Assembly: GCA_946902985.2 (NCBI GenBank)
Contig: OX336389.2
Span: forward strand, 175,036,704 to 175,100,703
Reading direction: 5' to 3'
Length of the DNA: 64,000 nucleotides
Source of the DNA: Meconema thalassinum
Lineage: Eukaryota > Arthropoda > Insecta > Orthoptera > Tettigoniidae
In this document: piece after piece, positions 46,533-57,037 of the stretch
Numbering within the stretch: the first letter of the stretch is position 1
Layout of the letters: each line of letters opens with the position of its first letter
Translations under genes and position numbers: made by a program
Notes under the pieces: model-generated
The model's database searches: none
What the model was told of the DNA's origin: nothing
The model's input: only the letters and a program-made list of their open reading frames with translations

Positions 46533-48196
46533 TACTGACCGGCAAAAAAAAGTGGAACAGTAAAAAAAAGTAATATAAGTAGTATAAAATTAGCCATGAA
46601 AAGGATTTAATCACATTTTAAAAGCTTTTCACGCATTAGAACAAACATCTGAAACATCCGTGAATAGAAATTGATAATATGACCTTTCTTAGGGTGGTTT
46701 ATTACCACCAATTACCCCCGATCTTCGATGAGCCTATCTTAATGGTTTTATGGCGGGAAGCGCACTGTAAGCATTTACGGTTTATGAAAGTTGCCGCTCG
46801 CTTATTGTTTCTCTAGGGATAACAACTGGCAATTGTTGAACACATGTGAACCATTGTCATACATTTTAGCAAGTTATCCATGTGCAGTTCACACTAAAAC
46901 GTGCCTCTTAGCCGTGAAGGAGCTGCACAGGCAGTTGCATTGGTGGAGGATGGCTGCAGCTTCCGTTATGTTGCTGAGGTCATCTGATCATCTCTCGGTA
47001 GCATTTACCGTGCAGTGAAACTTTACAGTGAACTCCAAACTTACGACAGGAGACTAGGGTCAGGCCGTAGAAGATGCACAAGTGCCAGGGATGACAGATT
47101 TCTCACCCTGCAAGTTCTGCGTGATCGCCATACCACAGCAGTCCAGGCACGAAATCAACTGGAAAATGTCAGAAATGTGAGAGTGAGTGAGCGAACAGTA
47201 AGAAGAAGGTTTGAAGAAGCTCATCTTTCGTCCAGGAGACCTGCACGTGGACCTGCACTCGAACGACACCCCAGAGAGGCGCGTCTTCGCTTCGCAAGGC
47301 AGCATCTGGGATGGACCCACGAGCAGTGGACCTCTGTTCTCTTCACTGACGAGAGTAGCTTTAATCTCAGATCTCCTGATGGAAGAGAAAGAGTGTGGAG
47401 AAGGCGTGGAGAGAGGTACAGCCCTGTTGCTTTCTCCTCCAGGACTCCATTTGGAGGTGGCTCGGTTATGGTGTGGGGTGGCATCAACGTTATGGTCCCC
47501 ACTGAGTTGATGTGCATCGATCACGCGACGCTCAATTCCCAAAGGTACATCGAAGAGATCCTGATGAACCATGTGATGCCCTTTGCGCCTTTCATAGGTC
47601 AGAATTTCATGCTGATGCAGGATAATGCCCGCCCTCATACTGCTCGCTGTGTTGTACAATATCTGCAGGAAGTGGGGATTCAAACCCAAGACTGGCCAGC
47701 TCGTAGTCCTGACTTGAACCTCATCGAACATGTGTGGGATATGCTTGGAAGGAACGTCAGACAGCGTGACCACATCACCTTGGCACAACTGACAACATCG
47801 CTGCTGGAGGAATGGGAACGCATCCCGTCAGATGTGAACAGTATGCCTGAGCGTTTACAAGCTGTCATAGACGCTAAGGGTGGAAACACTCTTTTTTAGT
47901 GACCAGTGTTCTCGTGCACTGCAGAGCAAACATTAATACTGTTTTGTTTGGCAATATGTTTGATAAAAACAAGCCCAAAAGAACATTACTAAAAAATAGA
48001 AAATTGTAAGATTTGCAAAATGTAACGAAATTTGTGAGTTAAAGCGTGTTGTAAAACTTTTCTCGGTATTTTCTGTAGCCAACCATCTAAAATTTACATG
48101 AATAATGCAAATATTGGAAAACCGATACATTTTAGTGGAATAAATTAAGAAAATACACAAAAAATTAAAGTGTTCCACTTTTTTTGCCGGTCAGTG
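46533..48196 (+). mobile_element. Tc1-like DNA transposon
   Basis: Terminal repeats TACTGACCGGCAAAAA (left) and the inverse of CACTGACCGGCAAAAA (right) extend inward with 'agtggaac', flanked by TA at 46531-46532 and 48197-48198. Length of 1.66 kb is normal for Tc1. It carries one transposase pseudogene and lies in the alanine aminotransferase intron A-B. Confidence 0.93.
46901..47899 (+). pseudogene. Tc1-like transposase, one stop codon
   Basis: Reads PLSREGAAQAVALVEDGCSF, then an in-frame TGA (46985-46987) inside the N-terminal helix-turn-helix, then an open frame to TTTTTAG at 47899. The expected ATG is GTG at 46901. The second DNA-binding helix (VRVSERTVRRRFEEA) and the catalytic domain are intact: FTDESSFNL, MQDNARPHTA and SPDLNLIEHVWD give the D-D-34-E triad. 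Only the start codon and one stop separate it from a full protein of about 332 residues. It catalyses cut-and-paste transposition at TA. Confidence 0.9.
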
Positions 48197-48198
48197 TA

Positions 48199-49056
48199 TG
48201 AAAAAACGCTGAACAGAGACTGGACAAGAAGTATTGATGTGTTCTTAGGATCATGAGAATCTTATACTAAATGCAAGTTTCACTGTATTATAAAGGCATA
48301 TTTAACAAAAGATTTTACAAATTCAGTGAGTTACCACTCATTTGGAGTGTAAAATAAAGTCGTCTTGTTTACTAGCGAGTTCCACAAAAGTCTTATCAAT
48401 TACAACTCCAGTTAACCCCCACCATCCGAACCTTTGTCAACCAAACACTGTTTTAACCATACTGTGTAAATCATATAACTGATTTTTTAAATACAGAAAT
48501 GTTAATTATACTGCTATATGTACTGCATTTATAAAATACAATGATATAATGTACACTCACAAGGTATCAATGCATTAGTGTTATGAGCTTTCCCATTCAT
48601 TTGTACTATGGTTGATTCTACAATGAAACAGATTGCATTACAGAACAGAGCAAGAAGTCTTCGCCAACAGATGTGTTTTGTTATTGAAAGTGACACTGCT
48701 GTCATAAAATGATGTGAAGAAATGAGACCTTTTTTTTAGAAAAATAGTACAGAATCAATATTTAAGATGAGCAATATCTACTGTATCAGTATGCATTATA
48801 CCAACTTCCTTTCAAATACTCTTAATGCCTCCATGCAACACTCATTATCCTAAAGTTTGCTTATCCTAAATGGGCCAGCCCCCTTAATTTCAGTTTACAG
48901 AGTTTGTACTGTACATTTATTTTGAACGTTACTGCCCAACAATTTTTAATCCATTTACCGTACAGTGTTTAGCAACATGCCCTCATCAAAACATCTACAG
49001 TACTGTATACATGATTTGACCAAACCTTCACAATTAATACTGATAATAACCGTATT
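48199..49056. other. Intronic DNA, no gene
   Basis: Non-coding AT-rich DNA in the alanine aminotransferase A-B intron. Nothing identified. Confidence 0.5.
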
Positions 49057-49850
49057 GGGCCATTTTCACCAACGTCAATTATCTCTTAATTCATCAATAA
49101 AGGTTATTTAACTTAGTATGAGCATTTCACCAAACAGAAACGTTCGTTAACTTACCACTAACAAGGAATAACATTAAATGGCCAAATCTGACCACTCAAC
49201 TCTCTAAAGCATCTTCAAAGTGGCGAGAAACAGCTGAACTGTACCTTGCGCATTCCACAATGGCGGTTTGTTTCCGAGTTTCACACGTACTTTCATCCAT
49301 ATGAATATAAAATATGTTTATGACACTGGAATTATAAAAGATCACACACATTACTAAGTTTTAATACCAAGAAAGACAAATACGGAAATTAGAAAAAAAA
49401 ATCCGTAGGGGGATTTGAACTCCTTTCAGCGCTGCATAATAAATTGAGAGTCTGCACCTCAACGACTTACGCTGCGAAAACAACTGGTTTAGCGCGTCCT
49501 TTTAAGCTATCTATTCACACAACTGCCAGTTCTCCTAAATACTTTGTTCATATCATTTTAAGCTTTTGCCACGAATAAGGTATTTCTCTTTTTTTATAAT
49601 TATGTTCCAGAAGTCTCAAGGAAGCATCGTAAACAACAATCAGTGCTAGACGCTTCTTATTCTGTCCACCATGCTCTCCAAGATGAAACCGAGTCCACGC
49701 ATGCGCAAGAGCCGTAAATCTTATCTAAGTAATTGCGAACCCGAATGGCCTCGTGAAATGCATCGAAGATAATCACGCACTAAATATTGTATTTAAGTTA
49801 AATGGGAATTAACTAAATAATTGTTAGTGAAGAGTTGGTGAAAACGGCCC
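49057..49850. mobile_element. Harbinger-like MITE
   Basis: Ends GGGCCATTTTCACCAACG and the inverse of GGGCCGTTTTCACCAACT define a 794-bp element. Flanks (ATT / TTA) do not give a clean duplication. It contains a tRNA-like 'gggatttgaactcc' segment near 49409-49480 and shares blocks with 8282-8570. No ORF. Confidence 0.6.
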
Positions 49851-49967
49851 TTAGTGTACTGGCATTTATAAAGAAGTAATCCTATTTGAAAAAGATAATT
49901 TTTTACTACACCATCTACAGCCTCATTCTTCTTTTGCCTACCATACCCAAATCAAGCAATAACTCAC

Positions 49968-50047
49968 CTCATCAGCTAATATGAAGAGCTTTTCCTGGGA
50001 AGCAAATTTTATTATTTCCTTCATGTTGTTCCGAGAAAGGACTTGCC
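49968..50047 (-). CDS. Alanine aminotransferase, exon A
   Basis: An 80-bp exon between acceptor TTGTACAG and donor GTGAGTT. It encodes QVLSRNNMKEIIKFASQEKL then FILADE. This corresponds to the NPTGQV...ADEVYQ segment of alanine aminotransferases, including the PLP-binding Asp. It begins with two bases of a split Gly codon (phase 1) and ends in phase 0, matching exon B. The three exons together give about 106 uninterrupted family-consistent residues. Upstream exons must lie beyond 50047, probably past the Tigger/LTR block at 51688-64000 or outside the window. The intron to exon B is 4.3 kb. Cytosolic or mitochondrial location cannot be decided from these exons. Confidence 0.92.
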
Positions 50048-50499
50048 CTGTACAAAGAAAGGAAAAAAAAAATCACATTCATTCAAGAGGAAAATAATGA
50101 ATAATATGAAATTCTAAAAACTTCTAAGGAAGTTATGTACTATAACAAGCTTATAAAATGAGCAGCTGAGTGGAGAGCAGAAGTTTAAGTTCTGTATAGC
50201 ACTGACATAAATTCTTTGCCGCAACAAGTTACTTCATTATAATCACTCTTCCGAATGTTGGCAAGGTTAAGAAATAAAAACTTGGGTGGAAATCGCTTGA
50301 GGCTAGGAGAACGAAATTCAGACTCTGCACAATGTACAACATGTGGAAATTTGAAACCATAAAAGAAGTAGCAAACGACAATGTACAACATGTACACACA
50401 AATCAACCAGCATGAGGCAAGCTTAGGAAACGTATGGGAAATCCCCTTACATGAGTAGGGGTGATTATTCTTTCAAAGTTAAGGGCCAGCCACAGTGTA

Positions 50500-50715
50500 C
50501 AAATTATGCTTAAGATTCATTTGTACACCGTGCCATTGATAACTGGAACTCTCTACCTGCCGCAGCCTTAGAGGCTTTCTCCAAACATATAGGTGTGTTA
50601 AGAAGAGAATGACACTTTGTGTAAATACTTAACTTTAATTGTTATGTATATTTTTTTTGTATACACAATTTGCCACTGGGGGAACTCCCCCAATTGAAAA
50701 TAAATGAAAATGAAT
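50500..50715 (+). pseudogene. LINE 3' fragment (RT C terminus)
   Basis: The plus frame encodes DSFVHRAIDNWNSLPAAALE, then AFSKHIGVLRRE and stop. 'R.IDNWNSLP' and 'F...L' near the C terminus are typical of Jockey/CR1-type LINE proteins. An A-rich tail (aataaatgaaaatgaatta) follows at about 50698-50715. Severely 5' truncated. Confidence 0.7.
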
Positions 50716-51685
50716 TAATGGAACTGCAGCAAAGAATTTATGACAGTTCCGTACAGTAGTTTAACTTCTGCTCAATATCTAAACTCGCAATTGTACACAA
50801 AAACAATAACGAACTACATGGGACTGATAACTCCTGTACACTGTCTCTAGCCTCTAATACAAACTGCAGTAACCTTTAAAAACCCAGCAGCCAATTTAGA
50901 CAAACTCTTAATGCCTACTTCATGGGTATCAAATATTCAATTATTTTGATCGGCTCCAAGTACTTGGAAGCGAATGGAATTTGTATGAAAAATTGGTTTC
51001 CGTTCGTTACAGCAATGTCTAGTGATTTTCTAACTGCTGGGGTACATGATCCGTTGCCACTCACATTTCCAAGCACTGCAACTGACAGTTATAACGTAAC
51101 TTGGAAGTTGGCAGCAATTGCTGTTAGATGCTTATTTTGTTATCACATAATCAATTTAAGAATTTTCTTTTCCAAAGTCTCATCATTTTATTACACGTCT
51201 GGCGAGTCTTTGTCATTCTGGAAGGAGTGCGCTGTTTTCTATTTTACATCAGTCTATCGACACGTCAGGGCGAGTGTAGGGCAAGAGGGAAGGAATGTAT
51301 ACACCGCATCAAGCATAGTTGACTTTAGGAGATAGCAAGCTGTTCTGCTGCTGGTGCTAATATATAATATAATACTACTGCAATAATACACTACTCTTCT
51401 GTTAAGCATAAGAATACCAACTGACGAAAAGCAAAGCTCATGCCGGAATGATTCACGACGCATATTGCAGTCTGTACCGATATCTCCGGGAAAACAGACT
51501 GCGTCACACTGTTGACAACTCATAATTCATATACCTATGGCCAGCAAGGATTCATTGGACATATAATAATATGATCAATTGTTGCCAACTACCGTATTGA
51601 AATGGGATAATATCACTGAACACGTCAGGCTGGTCACAGGTTAGAACCTCCAAAAAGGACGGAAGGAAGATTCATGCCTAGGCTA
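50716..51685. other. No recognisable gene
   Basis: Non-coding. Frames at 50922-51335 show no family features. Confidence 0.45.
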
Positions 51686-53746
51686 TACAGTAGAACCTCG
51701 ATGCATCGTTCCTGGAACTGTCGTTTTCCCGTATGCATCGCTCAATTTATTTAGTCCCGAAAATTTTCCATATAAACTAATGTTAAATTTTCCCGCATCT
51801 ATCGTTCCTCAAACTATCGCTTTTTTCGCATGAATCGTCAAAAAATCACTATTCGAAGAATACTGAATTAAAAAATCACTAGTCCTTGGCCACAATTTTC
51901 CCGCATTCATAGTTTATAAGAAAAATATAAGCAAACGTTCTTTTGAATTTGAAGCGGCATAGAATAGCGGCAACCTGTTACGCGAGAATGTACGAGGTAC
52001 GAACGATTAAGAGTTCCTAGGCTTGAGTAAGTTTCTCGGCTGAAGCAAGGTTCTAGTAGGCTGGACTGCAGTGCGCAGATTGTTTACGCGCAACCACACT
52101 ATATAACCACGCCTACGAGCCTTCAGGCACCAACGATTCTGCTCGAAGCGCCAAGCCGTCCGTCATTGTGCTGTTTCCTTTCATTCTGAGTGGTTCTGTG
52201 TAGTATCTTGGTTGTGTGCGGAGATTACAATTTTATCTGTAGTTCGTAATTACGTTGTCTTTCTCATTTTAGTTCCTGTGTAGTATTGTTAATCAGGACA
52301 TGTCATGTCCCGTGAAAAAAGTAAGAACTTTCGAAGAACGCTTGAAAATTATAGAAGAAATTGAATCAAATCCTTTCGAAAAAAGAGTTGATACCGCTAA
52401 ACGTCTTGGGTTAGCACCTTCAACTTTAAATTCCATATTTGCCAAGGAGAATGAGATAAGAGAGCAAATTGATGAATGTGGCAGTTCCAGCAAACAAAGG
52501 AAAACTGGAAGAGAATCTACATTCGCGGATCTCGAGATTGTCCTATTCACTTGGTACCAGCAAGCAAGGGCTTCCAATATCCCTACAGATGGTCAATTTT
52601 ACGGGAGAAAGCCAAGAAGATAGCTGCAAGATTGAAGATTGATAATTTTGCTGCATCGAATGGATGGATTGCTCGATTTGAAGTGCGACATGGGTTAGTC
52701 TTCAGGAAGGTTTGCGGAGAAAGCGCTGCTGTGGACACGGAAGGTAAGAAGCTGTGGTTCGAGAGACTGCCATCGCTACTGGAAGGTTACGAGTCGCGAG
52801 ACGTATACAACGCGGACGAGACCGCACTGTTTTACAGTGTCCTTCCGGACAGAACACTGGCGCTGAAGGGTGAATCTTGCCAAGGGGGGGAAAGTTCAAA
52901 AGAACGACTAACCGTTCTGCTGTGTGCGAACAGTGAAGGCAGTGATAAGAGAGTGCCAGTCGTAGTGGGAAAATCATTAAAACCACGTTGTTTTAAGAAC
53001 ACGAAATAAATACCTGTCACGTATCATGTACACAAAAAAGCTTGGATGACTACTGAAATATCTTTACAATTTTTAAGGTCATTTGATGTCTCTATCGGTG
53101 CACAAGAAAGAAAAGTCATGCTCTTTGTGGACAATTGTGCCGCTCATCCACAGGACACGTCATTTCTTCGCAATGTGAAAGTTGTGCATTTCCCCCAAAA
53201 TTGTACCACCGTGTTGCAGCCTCTTGATCTTGGGGTGATAAAATGCTTGAAGCAGCTGTACCGTAAGCACCTAGTGCAAACTGCTATGTGCTTGTTGGAT
53301 GCCGGGAAGGAAACGAGTAAGACAATCGATCTACTGAAAGCGATTCATTTCACAGTAGCAGCTTGGCAGCAGGTGTCCCAGCCAACAGTCGTGAACTGTT
53401 TCCAGAAAGGTGGTTTCAGCTGTCAGTTACGCGCGGCGGAAATAGACTCTGCTGAAAATCCCTGTGCTAATGGTGAAGATAGTGATGATGATGCCTTTAT
53501 TGACGACTGGGAACAATTAAGGGGTGAAAGTGACTGTGTCCCCGTTGATTTTGAAGACTATGTGCTGATCGATTCGAATGCAGCCACATGTGGAGTGGAA
53601 ACTATTTAAGAGCTGTGCGATGAAGGCGCAGAGGAGAGGAGTGATGAAGAGGAAGAAGACGATCGTGAGCTCCAAGTCGTCCCGAGTTTCGCCGAAGCGC
53701 ATGCCACCTTAGCGAAGGTGGAATCCTTCATGTACTCGCATGATAT

Positions 53747-54607
53747 TGTACAGCATCCCAGGGGTATGCACCCCTTGGAGACCATCCCCCCAACATCTGG
53801 CTAAATCCCCTAAAATGGCAACCCTTGGAAAGCCGGGGCAACATCCATTAATACTGTAAGGACAGCTTGCTACTCCATAAAGCAGCTCAAGCCTTACGTA
53901 ATCATTACACTCAGCGACATAGTACTAACTGGGCCAATACATTGCTGACAGGAGGGCGTCTGAAGGTATAAGAAGACGTCCTAATGAGGTCAAACTCTCT
54001 CTCCATTGTCAGTGCTCCATCGAGACGGCCGAGGCTACGCTGGTGTCAACCGAGGTGAGTCAGTCAATCGTGTTCAGAGTTCCTATTTATGTAACCTGCA
54101 ACCCACAACTTGTATCACATTATAAACATAATTTCATTCCCTACAAGGGACTCACACAAAGAATATCACAGACCAATAAAACACTTGGTCCACACTCTAC
54201 ACTAGCATTACTGTTATACGCCTCTTTACATCCCAACGCCCTTCCTTATTCCCGTCACGTAAAGACGTGACAGACGGTAAGCCATTAGCGCTAACTCAGG
54301 TATCTTTGTGTTTCTCGAGCCGGCTGCCAGCAAGCAGCGCGTGCCACCCGGCTGATACGAGCAGAGTCGATTACATAACAAGCAGTCAGCTGAGCGACTA
54401 GTACAGCGACCCTTTGCAGTGGGTCCCATCCCCTCAAACACTACCACATTATTTATAGGAACGCCCCCTAGTTCCTAGCACACCACAACACACTACACAG
54501 GTCAGCTTGCCCTGTCAAGGGAAGCTACCCTCCTTTAGGCACAACCTCATAAATTAGTACAGCAACTCTCCCTTTTAGATCCACCCCCAAATAAGGGATC
54601 TAAAACA
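53747..54607 (+). repeat. 5' LTR of pol-less element
   Basis: Begins TGTACAGCATCCC and ends GGATCTAAAACA. A TATA-like GTATAAG lies at 53966-53972, an AATAAA polyadenylation signal at 54175-54180, and a strong splice donor GAG|GTGAGT at 54055. By eye it is the same as the right LTR. Confidence 0.9.
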
Positions 54608-54608
54608 C

Positions 54609-54624
54609 TGGTGGAGGCGGGGTA
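54609..54624 (+). promoter_or_regulatory. Candidate primer binding site
   Basis: TGGTGGAGGCGGGGTA starts two nt after the LTR, the expected place for a tRNA primer site. It resembles a tRNA-Ala 3' end with a two-base gap; the identity is not certain. Confidence 0.5.
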
Positions 54625-54876
54625 CTACGCATAAAGAAAAGGGACTCAATCAACGAGCCCTCGTAGTTAAAACGACCCCTTCCGTACCGCAAAAAAGCCA
54701 AGCAAATAGTGAGAAAATTTTTCCCCCAGACAAAAAGCACCATTTTTTTTTTGAGTGCTCCAAACTAGCTACACAGGGGAAATTCTTAATAAACCAACCC
54801 CCTAACCCCATACAGAATCAAAGAAATATAAGAATACACTGTCAAACACGTACAGACTTTTTTTTATTCTTATTGT

Positions 54877-54898
54877 AGGCCCATACACTGCAGTCAGA
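54877..54898 (+). promoter_or_regulatory. Splice acceptor before ORF1
   Basis: A T-rich tract (54857-54874) ends in GTAG at 54875-54878, with CAG again at 54891-54893, 6-21 nt before the ATG of ORF1 (54899). Paired with the LTR donor at 54055 it would remove the primer-binding region and leader. Confidence 0.5.
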
Positions 54899-55324
54899 AT
54901 GGCACCTCATGCAGAGATTGCAAGCCATAGAGGCAATAGGGGTACGCCAATATTATTAACATTATTGTTCAGATGCCAAGGGCACATACAAGGCCGGCAA
55001 ACACAAATACGGGCACTCCAAACAAAAATCGGGGCAATACAGGGCAAACAGCCATACACCCCGTCAGAGGGTAGGACAGCGCGATTAAGATGCGCACATA
55101 CACTCTTGAATCACATACATGAACACCTCAATAGGTTCCATATACAAAGAAACAGAATATACCGACAATTAATCACCACACATGGTCCCGTAATAGATAA
55201 TGCAACCCTCGAGAGAATGAGGGTGCACTACACAAGTTTACACGCCCAATACAGGGAGCTAATTCGCGTCCAAGCGCTTCTCCAACTAGCGGCCACAAAA
55301 CAATACAGAGCACAGAAACATTAA
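54899..55324 (+). CDS. Unknown ORF1 of pol-less LTR element
   Basis: A 141-residue basic protein starting at ATG 54899. I do not recognise the family. It is Arg/Gln/His-rich and probably mostly helical, with a repetitive segment (GRQTQIRALQTKIGAIQG) that could be a short coiled coil, then HTLLNHIHEHLNRFHIQRNR and LRVQALLQL-like helices. No zinc knuckle, protease or membrane segment. Its position directly after the leader, next to a splice acceptor, is where gag normally sits, so a small Gag-like or RNA-binding role is possible but unproven. Confidence 0.5.
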   Translation: MAPHAEIASHRGNRGTPILLTLLFRCQGHIQGRQTQIRALQTKIGAIQGKQPYTPSEGRTARLRCAHTLLNHIHEHLNRFHIQRNRIYRQLITTHGPVIDNATLERMRVHYTSLHAQYRELIRVQALLQLAATKQYRAQKH

Positions 55325-55481
55325 TACATTAATACAGTAATTTGCAAGCAGGCCATGAGCCTCAATAAGGCAGTACACCCAAATTTGGGACAAATACCGT
55401 GAGCTACAAGCCAATAAGGCCATTTTTGAGTTCACGGTAGGGCCATCAGCCCACCCGAGAGAGGACATAAGCGTAGATACG

Positions 55482-56309
55482 TTGACTCGACAATTTGCGA
55501 GGATGTCCCTCTCGCCACGTACTGCCACAGAATGGAAGGAGTTCGCCGTGGCCACAGTCAAGAAGACGGCCAGGTTAGGCTCCAACTTACTACAAAATAA
55601 ACCTAACACAAACACACGTCCTTCAGCCCCGGATCGGGAGGCGATTTTGCCAAACCGAGGGGCAGAGCCTAGAACAATCCCCTCGGAACAAAAGGACGAG
55701 AGGGAATCGAAGCTAGGGCCATTAAATACACATGATATAACAGAGGGACAACGGGACGTAACCACGTCATGGGCAGACGACATAGAGCCCGCCCTACAGT
55801 ATATAAAGCCTACATACACGTACACAGATAGGCTAACACATTGGCAGGAGTCGGCCGTGGCCACAGGCCGAAAAACGGTCAGACTACACGCCACCACATT
55901 GCTAGGCCGGACACAAGCCATTAAGCGACCTTTACCGCCAGTTCAAAGGGCAAATTTGCCAGAACAAAGGCGAACACAGGTATTAGGCCCTCAGGGTGCA
56001 CGATATACGCACGAACATTTTGACCGGGCATTACCACACAGTACACGGGGATTAGGAAAGGTGTTCTCACCTACCCCACAAAACCACGCAGTCAAATATA
56101 TCCACACTCCCGTAAAATCTACTAGGGCAGCGTCAAGCACAATTAGGCCCTCGAATACAGGTACATTTAAACCTATAGACACGCGCTACGGTGGAAGGAG
56201 GCCTAAGCTTACTTTGCTAGAAATTCCGCCGGAAGGTAGCAAAGGAACACCCCAGTGGATTTCAAAGGCCTATAATCTAATAACAGGGCAAAACCCTTCA
56301 CCTTTCTGA
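55482..56309 (+). CDS. Unknown ORF2 of pol-less LTR element
   Basis: A 275-residue, strongly basic, Pro/Thr/Arg-rich protein; family not recognised. It has an internal duplication: WKEFAVATVKKTARL (about residues 18-32) and WQESAVATGRKTVRL (about 121-135), each followed by a Pro/Arg-rich linker (NTRPSAPDR / KRPLPPVQR) and 'LP.(Q/R)R'. The rest looks disordered, ending QWISKAYNLITGQNPSPF. No enzymatic motif. The start at 55482 is the first in-frame ATG. It could be a nucleic-acid-binding structural protein. Confidence 0.5.
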   Translation: MTRQFARMSLSPRTATEWKEFAVATVKKTARLGSNLLQNKPNTNTRPSAPDREAILPNRGAEPRTIPSEQKDERESKLGPLNTHDITEGQRDVTTSWADDIEPALQYIKPTYTYTDRLTHWQESAVATGRKTVRLHATTLLGRTQAIKRPLPPVQRANLPEQRRTQVLGPQGARYTHEHFDRALPHSTRGLGKVFSPTPQNHAVKYIHTPVKSTRAASSTIRPSNTGTFKPIDTRYGGRRPKLTLLEIPPEGSKGTPQWISKAYNLITGQNPSPF

Positions 56310-56845
56310 GCACTGAAGCTCGAAAGAGGATAACGACTTCCACCAGGGCCACAGAAATAAACTAACATCGCTAACACCAAAATTATAGGCCACATAAGTT
56401 CTTTCACACGGGGGCGATAAGAAAATGGTCCAACAAGTACATAATAAACATGAAATCGCATATTTTTCTTTCTTATTTTATGTATATACAGTGCAATATA
56501 GCCAAAGTAGAAGGAACAATTCTAAATCCTTCTTGTTTTTTTTTTTCGGAACCATGGCATTTTTCTCTCAGGCCATCAATGGTTATTGGGCGAAGTGATT
56601 AACGCCATAACGTAAAGTCTCTAATATGCTAAGCCAAGTGGAAGCCAAGCAGGCTTCAGGCCGAAAAAGAGATATTTTGAACACAACTTAAGCATAAAAT
56701 CACAGCATAAAGCTTAAGTGAGTCTTTCTAAGTAGAAATGACTAAACGTTCTATGTTAGGGTTCCACAGTTTGATAGATTCTCCTGTTGCGGGCGAAAGC
56801 CGTAAGTGTGGCAGGAATTAAGAATCTCAAACTAACTTCAAAAAT

Positions 56846-57037
56846 TTGGTGAGGTGTGCTTTAGCCAACTGAAAAGCCCAATTGCACATCGGGACGAGAC
56901 ACTGTCATTTTGGTGAGTTACAATTACTTTGAAGGGCAGGTTTGACTCCCATAGTGCACTGGCTTTGCTCGTGACGTGGATACAGGTATATCAATTACGT
57001 CTTGCAATGGCCTTCCTAATGTGTACTAGACAGTGTC
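56846..57037 (+). ncRNA. Retrozyme-like unit with decayed hammerhead
   Basis: A 192-bp unit homologous to the 7862-8281 element (shared 'tttgactcccatagtgcac', 'ttgctcgtg', 'cttgcaatggcc'). It starts with the stem I strand UUGG and ends with GUC, so both ends fall at the predicted cleavage point. Joined head to tail, stem III pairs GACAGUGU (57029-57036) with ACACUGUC (56899-56906) over 8 perfect pairs. The core is degraded (CUGAAAA; GAGAC for GAAAC), so it is probably inactive now. Confidence 0.7.

Noticed and set aside
47060..47788. 242-codon minus frame
   Set aside because: Antisense shadow of the Tc1 transposase.
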